Shown here one piece after another: positions 45,376 through 53,365 of a DNA stretch of 64,000 nucleotides. Position 1 is the first letter of the stretch; each line of letters starts with the position of its first letter. The position numbers and the translations under genes were made by a program. The stretch is from Fictibacillus norfolkensis (GTDB taxonomy: Bacteria; Bacillota; Bacilli; Bacillales; Fictibacillaceae): contig NZ_JACSQM010000008.1 of NCBI RefSeq assembly GCF_014836645.1, forward strand, positions 1 to 64,000. The letters are read 5' to 3'. The notes beneath the pieces were generated by a model, which saw only the letters and a list, made by a program, of their open reading frames with translations, did no database searches and had not been told where the DNA came from.

Positions 45376-45543
45376 ATGAAGGAACTAGTTGGAACATGTT
45401 CAATTTGTGGTGTGCAGTTATTTTGTGTAGATGGTTTTTTTCAAGGTCATATCGTTAATAATCAGAATTTCTGTCTTTCTTGTCGGCCAAATAACGAGCG
45501 TGGAAATTCGCGAACGATCAAAAAAGCTGAGGAACGAGCATAA
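45376..45543 (+). CDS. small CxxC zinc-binding protein (55 aa)
   Basis: Reads MKELVGTCSICGVQLFCVDG, then FFQGHIVNNQNFCLSCRPNN, then ERGNSRTIKKAEERA. CSIC and CLSC, 22 residues apart, form a zinc-ribbon pair. AAGGAG lies upstream, overlapping the end of the HNH gene. Coupling to the HNH protein suggests a shared nucleic-acid role, but that is inference. Confidence 0.7.
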   Translation: MKELVGTCSICGVQLFCVDGFFQGHIVNNQNFCLSCRPNNERGNSRTIKKAEERA

Positions 45544-45582
45544 AAGCTGAGGAGTATATAAAACTTTGAGCAAATTAAAAAG

Positions 45583-45612
45583 AAACCTGCAGACTAACAA
45601 GTGGCAGGTTCC
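45583..45612 (-). terminator. terminator of the moe/moa operon
   Basis: GAACCTGC/GCAGGTTTC read on the minus strand, followed by TTTTTAATTT, after moaD. Confidence 0.75.
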
Positions 45613-45639
45613 TTAAACTTCCCATTTGCTTTTGGCTCA

Positions 45640-45882
45640 TCAACCCCCACTAACAGGAGGTATGAAAGCTACAGTGTCACCATCATTCACTTGATCTGTT
45701 AACTCTACATATTCCTCATTTACAGCAAGTAATGCATTTTCAATACCAGAAAGTTTACCGACTTCATTTTGCAACAAGGTTCTTACTTCTTCTACGTTAA
45801 GAGGAAAATGAACTTCAATCGAAATTCTTTCTGTTTCGGCTTGCTGAGCTAAATCTGCAAACAATAAGATGTTGATCATCAT
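45640..45882 (-). CDS. moaD: molybdopterin synthase small subunit MoaD
   Basis: 80-aa ubiquitin-fold sulfur carrier ending in the required double glycine (PPVSGG), which becomes a thiocarboxylate. It pairs with MoaE to convert precursor Z into molybdopterin. The start ATG overlaps the moaE stop (ATGA), and GGGGGT is the binding site. Last gene of moeA-mobB-moaE-moaD. Confidence 0.93.
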   Translation of the reverse strand: MMINILLFADLAQQAETERISIEVHFPLNVEEVRTLLQNEVGKLSGIENALLAVNEEYVELTDQVNDGDTVAFIPPVSGG

Positions 45883-46340
45883 TTTACAACCCCCTCTGGA
45901 TGTCCAGCAGGATAAGTTTTTGTACCTTTTTGATTACCTATCCACTCTTCCCCGTCCGTATAATGCTCCTTTTTCCAGATGGGCACTATCTCCTTGATGC
46001 GCTCAATCGCATAACGACTTGCTTCAAAAGCATCTTGTCGATGAGGAGTAGATACTGCGATCGTTACTGCGATATCGGATATTTGCAGCGTTCCAATTCG
46101 ATGTGTAATCGCCGTGATCGCACTAGGCCATTTTTCTTGAATTTCGGTTCCAATTCTTTCAAGTTGTTTTTCGGCCATAGGTACATAAGCTTCATAATGA
46201 AGGAATTTGGTTTGTTTTTGTCCTGTCATTTCTCTAACCGTACCGATGAATACAGAAATAGCTCCTGCATTATGGTGAACGACAGAATCAATAACGTCTT
46301 GATTATTTATTGGTTCAGATGTTATCTTAAACATTTTCAT
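45879..46340 (-). CDS. moaE: molybdopterin synthase catalytic subunit MoaE
   Basis: 153-aa large subunit. It contains GAISVFIGTVREMT, HYEAYVPMAEKQ, RIGTLQISDIAV, the RQDAFEASRYAIERIK segment (with H before RQ), and the active-site Lys in PIWKKEHYTDGEEW. GGAGAG before ATG, overlapping the mobB end by 14 bases. Confidence 0.95.
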   Translation of the reverse strand: MKMFKITSEPINNQDVIDSVVHHNAGAISVFIGTVREMTGQKQTKFLHYEAYVPMAEKQLERIGTEIQEKWPSAITAITHRIGTLQISDIAVTIAVSTPHRQDAFEASRYAIERIKEIVPIWKKEHYTDGEEWIGNQKGTKTYPAGHPEGVVK

Positions 46341-46884
46341 GATCCACTCTCCTTCGATGTTCCTGAGTGATGTAGGTGATTAAACAGTTCAGCCATCCTT
46401 CTTCATCGTCCCGTATGAATTGGGGGCTATTTAATTCCTGCAAAATAGCACCCTTAGGTTTATTGGAATGTATGGCTGCAATCACTTCATGAGAATTCAG
46501 CACAAGATCCATATCTTCTATCTCGTTTCGCAAAAGAATGACTCGAGGAAACGGAGTATGTTTATATCCTTCTATTAGAATACAATCCATTTCAATTGTT
46601 TCGTTTAGGGCGATTGCTTTATTCAATGGTAATTCTGAATTTATGGTTAATATAGAGTTATTAGAAGAAGTAACACATGTTATATAGGCACCAGCATCTC
46701 TATGTTGCTCTGTATCTTTTCCAACATCATTAAAATCTACACGATCTCCGTGACCATGGTGTTTAATGACTCCAACCTGCAGGTGGCATTTCCCTAACTC
46801 CTTAAGTAGCTTACTGATTAAAGTTGTTTTTCCACTGTTTTGATAGCCGACGACTTGGAGAATAACGGGTGATCCCACGGCCAT
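46327..46884 (-). CDS. mobB: molybdopterin-guanine dinucleotide biosynthesis protein MobB
   Basis: About 185-aa P-loop GTPase that assists attachment of GMP to molybdopterin. Walker A is GYQNSGKTTL, followed by VGVIKHHGH and the DxxGKDTEQHRDAGA switch typical of MobB, then CILIEGYKH. The start is ATG 46884 or, with better spacing from AAGGGAG, GTG 46878. The gene begins inside the moeA 3' end (about 67-base overlap). No mobA is in this window. Confidence 0.9.
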   Translation of the reverse strand: MAVGSPVILQVVGYQNSGKTTLISKLLKELGKCHLQVGVIKHHGHGDRVDFNDVGKDTEQHRDAGAYITCVTSSNNSILTINSELPLNKAIALNETIEMDCILIEGYKHTPFPRVILLRNEIEDMDLVLNSHEVIAAIHSNKPKGAILQELNSPQFIRDDEEGWLNCLITYITQEHRRRVDHENV

Positions 46885-48137
46885 TCGCTCCCTTCGCCAT
46901 GCCAAGTGATTACACCAACTTCGCTTCCCTTTTCCCACCCCCGCGTACCTCCAGGCAAAGCGATCAGACAATTCGCTTCAACTAAAGAGGAGACAGAACT
47001 GGACTTATCTAGACCAGCTGGTTTTACAACGTTTCCATCGATCTCCTCAGATAAAGTAGCCCTAACAAATCGCGTAAACGGATTTGGTTTTGGAAAATCC
47101 CTTGAAAGTGTAGCCTTTGTAACTCTGCAGTGTGGCTTTAGCATATTCATTCCTTTTAAGATCACAGGCCTCACAAAAAGTTCAGCGCCAACAAAACAAG
47201 CTGAAGGGTTTCCAGAAAGTCCAAAAAGCCATTTTTCTTCGAAGACCGCAACGGTCGTTACACTGCCTGGTCGCATGGCAACCTTATTAAATAGAACTTC
47301 TGCACCGAGCTTTTTGTATACTTCCGGAAGAAAATCATAATCTCCAACAGATACTCCTCCTGTTGTGATCAAAACATCGGTCTCTTGCAGTGATTCCTTG
47401 ATGCTTTTATACAAAGAGTCAAAATTGTCTTCACGATGTTGATAGATTCTAACTTCTGCACCCATCGCTCTAACTTGAGCTGCACACATGTATGCATTGC
47501 TGTTTCTTATTTTTCCTGGTTGCAGATCTTCATTTACGTCAAGTAGTTCTGTTCCTGTTGAAAGAATGCCAACAACTGGCCTTTTGTAAACTGAAACAGT
47601 GTGGTATCCGAACGTGGCAAGAATTGCAACAATTCCTGGCGTGATCTTAGTTCCTGCTTTCACTAAAACAGTGCCCTCTTGTGTGTCTTCACCTTGAAAA
47701 GAAATGTTCTCATCCTTTTTAACAGATCTTTTAATTTGGATATGGGTTTCGCCATCAATAATAAGCTCTTTTACTAGTTCTAACATGATAACTGCATCAG
47801 CACCATCGGGAATTTTGGCTCCTGTCATAATCCGAACTGCCATTCCGCTTTCTATTTCATGTTCTGCAACTTGTCCTGCTCCAATTGTTTCTACAACCTT
47901 CAATGTGATGGGATGATTCATTGATGCATGTTTCGAATCACTTGAACGAATAGCGAATCCATCATAAGGAGAACGATTAAAAGGAGGAACATCATGGGTA
48001 GCTGTAAGATTCTCTGCCAATATACGATGATCACACTCGGTGATCGAAACATCTTCAATTCCCCAAAATCGGGTGTGATTCATGATTTTATTTACAGCCT
48101 CTGCAACTGGTAGTGGTGTTCGTTTAGTAACCGGCAA
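46818..48137 (-). CDS. moeA: molybdopterin molybdotransferase MoeA
   Basis: 439-aa enzyme that inserts molybdate into adenylated molybdopterin. It has PPFNRSPYDGFAIRS, RIMTGAKIPDGADAVIMLE, LSTGTELLD, TGGVSVGDYDF and GLSGNPSACFVGAELFVRP in family order. TTG start with AGAGGTG seven to eight bases upstream; no ATG is near. First gene of the operon. The moaA, moaB and moaC genes are not in this window. Confidence 0.95.
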   Translation of the reverse strand: MPVTKRTPLPVAEAVNKIMNHTRFWGIEDVSITECDHRILAENLTATHDVPPFNRSPYDGFAIRSSDSKHASMNHPITLKVVETIGAGQVAEHEIESGMAVRIMTGAKIPDGADAVIMLELVKELIIDGETHIQIKRSVKKDENISFQGEDTQEGTVLVKAGTKITPGIVAILATFGYHTVSVYKRPVVGILSTGTELLDVNEDLQPGKIRNSNAYMCAAQVRAMGAEVRIYQHREDNFDSLYKSIKESLQETDVLITTGGVSVGDYDFLPEVYKKLGAEVLFNKVAMRPGSVTTVAVFEEKWLFGLSGNPSACFVGAELFVRPVILKGMNMLKPHCRVTKATLSRDFPKPNPFTRFVRATLSEEIDGNVVKPAGLDKSSSVSSLVEANCLIALPGGTRGWEKGSEVGVITWHGEGSEWPWDHPLFSKSSAIKTVEKQL

Positions 48138-48239
48138 AATTTCACCTCTTTTAATTTTCAGAATATAAACACTTTTCAGTTTACTTTTTCACCTATCTTT
48201 GTTATTATTTTTTTAAATTATGGAAAGGATGTTGATCGA

Positions 48240-48431
48240 ATGAAGGTTTCTTATGAATATTACCACCGTTCCGGCTATAAAGTAACCATTACCGACATCC
48301 CAGAAGAATTTAACGAACAGGGAGTTTTTTCCCTGCGTATCATGCATTCTCTGCAAAAGCAAATTGACGAAATCGATCATATGTATCAGCCTAAACGAAC
48401 ATATCGGCTAAAGCTAGAAGAAACGGGGTAG
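48240..48431 (+). CDS. unrecognised small protein (63 aa)
   Basis: Soluble 63-aa protein with an N-terminal strand pattern (KVSYEYYHRSGYKVTITDIP) followed by a helix (SLRIMHSLQKQIDEIDHMYQ). AAAGGATG upstream of the ATG, own terminator overlapping the stop. Divergent from moeA. No family recognised. Confidence 0.65.
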   Translation: MKVSYEYYHRSGYKVTITDIPEEFNEQGVFSLRIMHSLQKQIDEIDHMYQPKRTYRLKLEETG

Positions 48432-48454
48432 TACTTACACCGTTTCTTTTTTTG
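48419..48454 (+). terminator. terminator of the 63-aa gene
   Basis: AGAAACGG/CCGTTTCT with T7 tail. The T-run lies in the 3' end of the convergent esterase gene. Confidence 0.8.
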
Positions 48455-49211
48455 CTTTTAATTGTTGTGCGATCCACTCTACTGCGTTTAAATAGGCAGC
48501 ACGTGAAACTTTATGACCAGAAGTTTTGTCGTTCATGTACACAGATGCACTATTCTTCTCGGTTAAGGTTTGTACGTATGGCTTTGCGAACTCATATGGA
48601 ATTACAGCATCAACTTCACTATGCCAAATAAATAACGGACGATTGTTTAGCCTGTCAAGGTTACGTGTCAGGTCGTAATCCTTTAAGGAAGTAATAGAAT
48701 TCTCAAGCTCTTCAACTGTGAGAGGAATATCGTAACCTGCATTTTGAATTCTTTCGACCTGCCATCTTGCAAATTTCTCATGAGCTGGCGTTCCCATAAG
48801 TGCACATCCAGCACTGATCTTCGGATTGTTAACGAGTGATCCGTAAGTGATGATAGCCCCCATTGAAGTTCCACCGACAGCTACTTGATCTTCTAGAACA
48901 AACTCGTTTTCTGTTGCCCAATCCATAATAGTATTTACATCTTGAATGCCTTGTTGAACGATGTTCCAAAAGTCATATTCCATCGACTTGGGTGGATTCG
49001 CCACGATTCGCTCTCCATGATGTAGGGCATCTGGTAAGATTACTCGAAAATCTTTTTCAGCTAGTGAATAAGCAAAATGTAAATTATGTTCTTTTGCACT
49101 CGTATATCCGTGTATGAAAATGAAAAGCGGCAACGGTTTACCTGCATTCTCTGGTTTTTCCGCAAGTAAAAAAGGAATATCGCCGACCGTTCCTTTTTGT
49201 ATTGACACCAT
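48435..49211 (-). CDS. yitV: alpha/beta hydrolase (YitV-type esterase)
   Basis: 258-aa serine hydrolase (B. subtilis YitV 255 aa). Oxyanion region FIFIHGYTSAKE, nucleophile elbow GGTSMGA, acid in SEVDAVIP and His in TSGHKVSRA give a complete triad. No signal peptide, so cytoplasmic. The start at 49211 follows GAGGAGAG; an ATG at 49259 adds a basic leader not typical of the family. Divergent neighbour is YitU, the same pair as in B. subtilis. Confidence 0.87.
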   Translation of the reverse strand: MVSIQKGTVGDIPFLLAEKPENAGKPLPLFIFIHGYTSAKEHNLHFAYSLAEKDFRVILPDALHHGERIVANPPKSMEYDFWNIVQQGIQDVNTIMDWATENEFVLEDQVAVGGTSMGAIITYGSLVNNPKISAGCALMGTPAHEKFARWQVERIQNAGYDIPLTVEELENSITSLKDYDLTRNLDRLNNRPLFIWHSEVDAVIPYEFAKPYVQTLTEKNSASVYMNDKTSGHKVSRAAYLNAVEWIAQQLKAKKETV

Positions 49212-49354
49212 GTGTATATCTCTCCTCTTTCTCTTTTTTTCCATCTTATCATGAGACATGTTTCTTTTTCATGAAAGACGCCCTGTATGAATAGACTTTT
49301 TGTATGTAAAATAATACACTTTATATAAGCATCCTAAAAAAGGCAGGTACTTTC

Positions 49355-50167
49355 GTGACTCAACCTTACTTAATTGCATTAGATCTTGATGGAACCTTAT
49401 TAAATGATGAGAAAAAAATTCCAAGAAAAACAAAAGAACTACTTTTTCAACTGATCGATCATGGTCATCATGTTTGCATTTCCACTGGTCGCCCATTTCG
49501 TTCATCTAACATGTATTATGAGGAGTTAGAACTCAACACTCCGATTGTGAATTTTAATGGCGCTTTTGTTCATCATCCGCATGACGCAGGGTTCGGTATT
49601 CACCACTCTCCGCTCGAACTAGACGTTGCAAAACGTATTATTTCAGCATGTGAGACGTTTAAAGTGAAGAACATCATGGTCGAGGTTCTTGATGATGTCT
49701 ATTTAAAGAAACCCGATGAAGTGATTGTGAATACATTCATCATGAATGAAAATCCTCTCCAGATTGGCGATCTTCATAAAACCTTGCAAGATGATCCGAC
49801 GGCTATTCTAGTTCATCCAGAAGATCATCACATTCCAGAGTTAAGAGCGATGCTCCAAAAAGAACATGCTGAAGTTGTTGATCAAAGAGTATGGGCTGCA
49901 CCATGGAACATCATTGAAGTCATTCGTTCTGGTATCAGCAAAGCCACTGGTCTTAAAAAGATTGCTGAATATTACAATGTCCCACAAGATCGGATTGTAG
50001 CTTTTGGTGATGAAGACAACGACTTTGAGATGATTGAATATGCAGGTCATGGTGTTGCGATGGGAAATGCCATTGATGAACTTAAAGCACGTGCTAATTA
50101 TGTAACACTTACAAATGAAGAAGAAGGCATTGCTCATTATTTAAAAAACATCTTAAAACTTGTTTAA
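49355..50167 (+). CDS. yitU: Cof-type HAD phosphatase (YitU)
   Basis: 270-aa haloacid-dehalogenase phosphatase with a C2B cap. Motif I is ALDLDGTLLN, motif II is CISTGRPF, motif III Lys lies in SGISKATGLK and motif IV is FGDEDNDFEMIEYAG. Family members dephosphorylate flavin or sugar phosphates; B. subtilis YitU acts on the riboflavin-pathway intermediate. GTG start. Confidence 0.9.
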   Translation: MTQPYLIALDLDGTLLNDEKKIPRKTKELLFQLIDHGHHVCISTGRPFRSSNMYYEELELNTPIVNFNGAFVHHPHDAGFGIHHSPLELDVAKRIISACETFKVKNIMVEVLDDVYLKKPDEVIVNTFIMNENPLQIGDLHKTLQDDPTAILVHPEDHHIPELRAMLQKEHAEVVDQRVWAAPWNIIEVIRSGISKATGLKKIAEYYNVPQDRIVAFGDEDNDFEMIEYAGHGVAMGNAIDELKARANYVTLTNEEEGIAHYLKNILKLV

Positions 50168-50173
50168 AATGAT

Positions 50174-50213
50174 AAAGATCTTCAAGCTGAACCTCAGCTG
50201 AAGATCTTTTTTC
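50174..50213 (+). terminator. terminator of yitU
   Basis: AAAGATCTTCA/TGAAGATCTTT with inner CTG/CAG pairs and a T-run. Confidence 0.85.
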
Positions 50214-50303
50214 CATTTCTTTTTTAAGCATTTGATCCTTCTGATTACATATTGTACTTCTTACAGTAAAAACTAAACGTACGGGAGAAAAGGAGGAATT
50301 CCA

Positions 50304-50447
50304 ATGAGTAAAAAGAGTCGATCCAAACGTGCTACTAAGCAAGGTGCCGATATGGTGAGTCAGGAAACAACAATGGCTTTTAGTAAAGATGAGCAACAAG
50401 GTCGCAAACGCGAAAAAGAAGAAAGAAATTCATTAGGAGGCATATAA
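50304..50447 (+). CDS. small hydrophilic protein (47 aa)
   Basis: Reads MSKKSRSKRATKQGADMVSQ, then ETTMAFSKDEQQGRKREKEE, then RNSLGGI. Very hydrophilic, with a basic start and acidic/basic end and no hydrophobic helix; the look is that of minor acid-soluble spore proteins, without a family match. AAAAGGAGG before ATG. Its 3' end carries the AGGAGG of the next gene, three bases away, so they form an operon. A CATATTGTA at 50248-50256 resembles a sporulation -10. Confidence 0.7.
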   Translation: MSKKSRSKRATKQGADMVSQETTMAFSKDEQQGRKREKEERNSLGGI

Positions 50448-50449
50448 CG

Positions 50450-50842
50450 ATGGCAAACAGACTATTTCAAATCGCGAGAAATGCCGTTCAACAAGCTGTA
50501 GGAAAGGTTCAACATTCAACTCATGAATTAAATAACCAGATTTCTAACAGCGGAAATGCCGATCATGCTGAACTTTCTGGTCATGACAAAGAAGTAGCAC
50601 AGAATGCTCTTTCTTCTGCAATGGCTAATTCTTCTGATGCAGAGCGTGCTCAATTGGCTGAATTTCAAAAAGAATTGGATAGACACTCTGGTGTTTCGTC
50701 TCATGTGAATTCTGGTTCACAACATGCAGAAAACCAGCAGCACTCGGAAACAAGTCAGCCTCAGTCATTTACTCAAGCAACTGGCTTAAGTTTAGAAGAC
50801 GCAGAGAGCTTGTTGGAAGAAAACCCTGATCGCCTAAACTAA
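50450..50842 (+). CDS. DUF3813 family protein
   Basis: 130-aa hydrophilic protein. The N-terminal MANRLFQIARNAVQQAVGKV matches DUF3813 proteins that follow yitU in bacilli. The middle is Ser/His/Gln-rich and low-complexity (SGVSSHVNSGSQHAENQQHS). A short helix SLEDAESLLEENPDRLN ends it. ATG after AGGAGG. Function unknown; the context with a sporulation-like small protein is suggestive only. Confidence 0.75.
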   Translation: MANRLFQIARNAVQQAVGKVQHSTHELNNQISNSGNADHAELSGHDKEVAQNALSSAMANSSDAERAQLAEFQKELDRHSGVSSHVNSGSQHAENQQHSETSQPQSFTQATGLSLEDAESLLEENPDRLN

Positions 50843-50854
50843 ATAGTTAAAAGG

Positions 50855-50893
50855 AACAGCTTTCTCTATTTCAAGGAGAAAGCTGTTTTTTTG
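50855..50893 (+). terminator. terminator of DUF3813 gene
   Basis: AACAGCTTTCTC/GAGAAAGCTGTT with a nine-base loop and T7 tail; it overlaps the 3' end of the convergent SGNH gene. Confidence 0.85.
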
Positions 50894-51458
50894 GAAATGT
50901 GATGGCAGTCAAAGTTTTAATTTTTCTTAACACAAGTTCACTAAGCTGTTCATATCCAAATTTATTAAAATGAAGACCATCATCAATTACATATTTTTGA
51001 ATGTTCTTATCAACTAGTGTTTCAAACAATGGTATATAAGATGTCCCCTCAAGTTTCGCTACTTTTTTAACGGTTTGTGCATATTTTTTCATCCTATCAT
51101 TCGTCCGAGCTTTCTGTTGGTCTTCAAACACGGGAGCTGGACTGATCAAGATGACTTTATCCGCTCCGATTTTATTTACCATATAGGTTAGGTTCTTTTC
51201 GTATTCTTTTAATGGAATAAGTCTATGATCGCTCGAATCGTTGGCACCAAAAAGAATGGTGACAAAATCAGGATGATGCCGAAGAACGTCATCTTGCAGT
51301 CTCACAAGGGCAGCTCTAGTCGTCTCTGCAGGTATCCCAGCATTCATTACAACCCACTCGGTTAATTCTTGTCTCAAACGGGAAGTTAATCTAAGTGAGC
51401 CATCTTTACTCTTTTCTTTTGAAGTGATGCTGTCTCCAAAACAAACAAGAGTCTTCAT
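50871..51458 (-). CDS. SGNH/GDSL hydrolase
   Basis: 195-aa esterase/lipase of the SGNH fold. Block I is VCFGDSITSK (catalytic Ser), block II Gly in NAGIPAETT, block III FGANDSS, and block V DGLHFNKFG (Asp and His). All four S-G-N-H residues are present. No signal peptide. Family members hydrolyse acyl esters, including deacetylation of sugars. ATG start after GGAGATG. Confidence 0.87.
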   Translation of the reverse strand: MKTLVCFGDSITSKEKSKDGSLRLTSRLRQELTEWVVMNAGIPAETTRAALVRLQDDVLRHHPDFVTILFGANDSSDHRLIPLKEYEKNLTYMVNKIGADKVILISPAPVFEDQQKARTNDRMKKYAQTVKKVAKLEGTSYIPLFETLVDKNIQKYVIDDGLHFNKFGYEQLSELVLRKIKTLTAITFPKKQLSP

Positions 51459-51607
51459 TTCTTACTCATCTCCTCTATTGAATATCTCTAATTAAACTAT
51501 TCGAAAGAAATTACCATTTATCAAACGTCAAACCTCCATTATTTTTGTTATAATGTGTTATGTGAAGAAGATATCTTATGTTTTTAGAGTAATTTTGGGG
51601 GCATTGT

Positions 51608-52060
51608 ATGAAAATATATCGCGTAACGAATGAAGCTGAATCTCATATCATTGAAGAAATTGCGCATTTATTCTTACAGCAGCGTACGATGGATGGTGAG
51701 CCAGAAGAAAAAACCAGAACGTTTGCTGGTATTAAAATGGCGCTTGAAAACCCAGAGAAAAGCGGAATCATCATTGCAGAAGAAGAAAATTCTGTTATCG
51801 GACTTGCCTTCTTTAACTTAGGAGTAAGTCTTCGTATCGGTGGACCTTATCTTTGGTTGAATGAGCTTTATGTACATGAAAAGCATCGCAACAGAGGAAT
51901 CGCACGTAAACTTTTGTTACACTTGATCTATTGGGCTGAGAGAGATGGTATCAAATCCATTGAACTTGAAACAGGGATCAACAACTCTGTTACGAAGCAT
52001 CTGTACAATTCATTGGATTTCCATGATATCATCTCTAAGAGATATGCATTTCATTTTTAA
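51608..52060 (+). CDS. GNAT N-acetyltransferase
   Basis: 150-aa acetyltransferase. The acetyl-CoA site is HRNRGIARKLLLHLI, preceded by the strand LWLNELYVHEKH. The motif B end is SLDFHDIISKRYAF. Substrate unknown. GGGGG before ATG. 26 bases upstream of the Nfu_N gene, probably co-transcribed. Confidence 0.87.
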   Translation: MKIYRVTNEAESHIIEEIAHLFLQQRTMDGEPEEKTRTFAGIKMALENPEKSGIIIAEEENSVIGLAFFNLGVSLRIGGPYLWLNELYVHEKHRNRGIARKLLLHLIYWAERDGIKSIELETGINNSVTKHLYNSLDFHDIISKRYAFHF

Positions 52061-52086
52061 TACTATTATTTGAAGGAGTGTTCGTA

Positions 52087-52347
52087 ATGGCAGTAGAATT
52101 TTCGATCCAACCAACACCGAACCCTAACGCAATCAAATTTGATGGTTCAGAGAAATTTTTAGAAGGAAGACTTTCTGCACGTGTAGGTGATGATTCAGAC
52201 TCCCCACTTGCTAAAGCACTGTTATCCATTGATGGAGTAGAATCGATTTTTGGTTTTGAAAACTTTATTACAGTAAATAAAACAAACGACAGTGACTGGA
52301 ACGAATTGATGCCAGAAATTCAAAAAGCATTAGAAGAAAATGCTTAA
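52087..52347 (+). CDS. Nfu/NifU N-terminal-domain protein
   Basis: 86-aa stand-alone Nfu_N domain. It has IQPTPNPNAIKF and the SPLAKALLSIDGVESIFGFENFITVNK pattern. In larger Nfu proteins this domain precedes the CxxC iron-sulfur scaffold; here no cysteine is present, so it cannot hold a cluster itself. The start at 52087 has GGAG eight bases upstream; a GTG at 52078 overlaps it. Confidence 0.87.
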   Translation: MAVEFSIQPTPNPNAIKFDGSEKFLEGRLSARVGDDSDSPLAKALLSIDGVESIFGFENFITVNKTNDSDWNELMPEIQKALEENA

Positions 52348-52356
52348 GTTGTTTAC

Positions 52357-52386
52357 ACCAGCCTTTACGACCGGGCTGGTTTTTTG
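52357..52386 (+). terminator. terminator of the GNAT-Nfu_N pair
   Basis: ACCAGCC/GGCTGGT followed by TTTTTTG. Confidence 0.82.
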
Positions 52387-52412
52387 TTGGTGATTTTTTG
52401 TGGAAATTTTTT

Positions 52413-53225
52413 TTATTTAAAAGACTGAAGCGGCACCGCTAGTGTATCTGCTCTTTCCCCGTTCTTAGGACTATAGTAAAACAGTTCGAGCATGAGCGTA
52501 CCGTTTATAGGCAGATCATCCTCTGGAATTTTAACTTCAAACGAAAATGGAGCCCAATCTGGTCCGCCTTTCTCAATTCTTTCACTCTTTTCAATAAAAA
52601 CGTTATGACCATCAGAAACAGAATAGGCAAATGAGCCTTCAAACACTCTTGCTTCTCCTGATACTTTGTAAGTACCGTCTTTCCCTGAAAAGTGTATTTT
52701 TCGAAATGTATTATTCATCTTTTCTTCAGATCCGCCTTGAAGAGTAAGCGTTTCTTCAACTGTTAGACTCTTCGTTCTCAATGATCCTGGTGCTATTTTA
52801 TTAGGTAGAAAATTAGCTTTAACCGTATATATACCTGCTTTATTATTCTCTGCAGAAATCTTCCACTTTGTTTTCCAAATATGACTTGCCCCAGCTTTTA
52901 TATGTACGTCCTCTCGTTTCTTCTCGTAGTTCTTTCCTTTAGAATGTCTGAAGACTTCTTTTTTCGAAGAATCCAAGATCGCCACATCAAACATCTTTGA
53001 ACGATTAAAAGATAAAGTTACCGTATGATTGCTATGATTCTCAAGAACGGCGAGCACATCAATCCCATCGTTTCTTTGCTGGATGGATAGAACGGGACTG
53101 AGTTGAGAAGTTACTTCACCGGGTTTACCTTTAGGCTTATCCTCTTCTTTGTTACAAGCTGACAGTAAGAAGATAATGGTACATACAATTAGTAAAGCGA
53201 TAACGGATGTTTTAAATGACTTCAT
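52413..53225 (-). CDS. lipoprotein with BsuPI and Gmad2-like domains
   Basis: 270-aa lipoprotein: signal FKTSVIALLIVCTIIFLLSAC, lipobox LSAC. Residues ~40-140 read as a beta-sandwich of the BsuPI (intracellular proteinase inhibitor) type: VLENHSNHTVTLSFNRSKMF and HIWKTKWKISAENNKAGIYTV. Residues ~180-270 match the Gmad2 immunoglobulin-like domain: VSGEARVFEGSFAYSV and GTLMLELFYYSPKNGE. Gmad2 is linked to spore-germination proteins. The start at 53225 follows GAGGTGATTG. Domain calls are by eye. Confidence 0.78.
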   Translation of the reverse strand: MKSFKTSVIALLIVCTIIFLLSACNKEEDKPKGKPGEVTSQLSPVLSIQQRNDGIDVLAVLENHSNHTVTLSFNRSKMFDVAILDSSKKEVFRHSKGKNYEKKREDVHIKAGASHIWKTKWKISAENNKAGIYTVKANFLPNKIAPGSLRTKSLTVEETLTLQGGSEEKMNNTFRKIHFSGKDGTYKVSGEARVFEGSFAYSVSDGHNVFIEKSERIEKGGPDWAPFSFEVKIPEDDLPINGTLMLELFYYSPKNGERADTLAVPLQSFK

Positions 53226-53286
53226 GTTTTCAATCACCTCACTTTCATTTTTACCTTTATATGGTGTTTTTATTGAAAATATTCGC

Positions 53287-53325
53287 AAAAAAACACACTG
53301 TATGGACCTTGTCCATACCGTGTGT
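53287..53325 (-). terminator. terminator of the YitT-family gene
   Basis: ACACACTGTATGGAC/GTCCATACCGTGTGT (one mismatch) with a T7 tail on the minus strand. Confidence 0.8.
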
Positions 53326-53352
53326 ACAAAAATGAATGGTTTGTAATTGTAT

Positions 53353-53365
53353 GGGGTCAGACCCC
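53353..53365. repeat. GGGGTCAGACCCC palindrome
   Basis: A 13-bp palindrome ending immediately before the stop codon of the YitT gene (read on plus). This sequence is a frequent intergenic motif in many bacterial genomes; here only one copy was seen. Confidence 0.5.

Noticed and set aside
46906..47340. Plus-strand frame of 144 codons opposite moeA
   Set aside because: Antisense to conserved moeA coding sequence; its composition is a complement artefact.
53353..53365. GGGGTCAGACCCC as evidence of a mobile element
   Set aside because: Only one copy and no transposase in the window, so I list it only as a palindrome.
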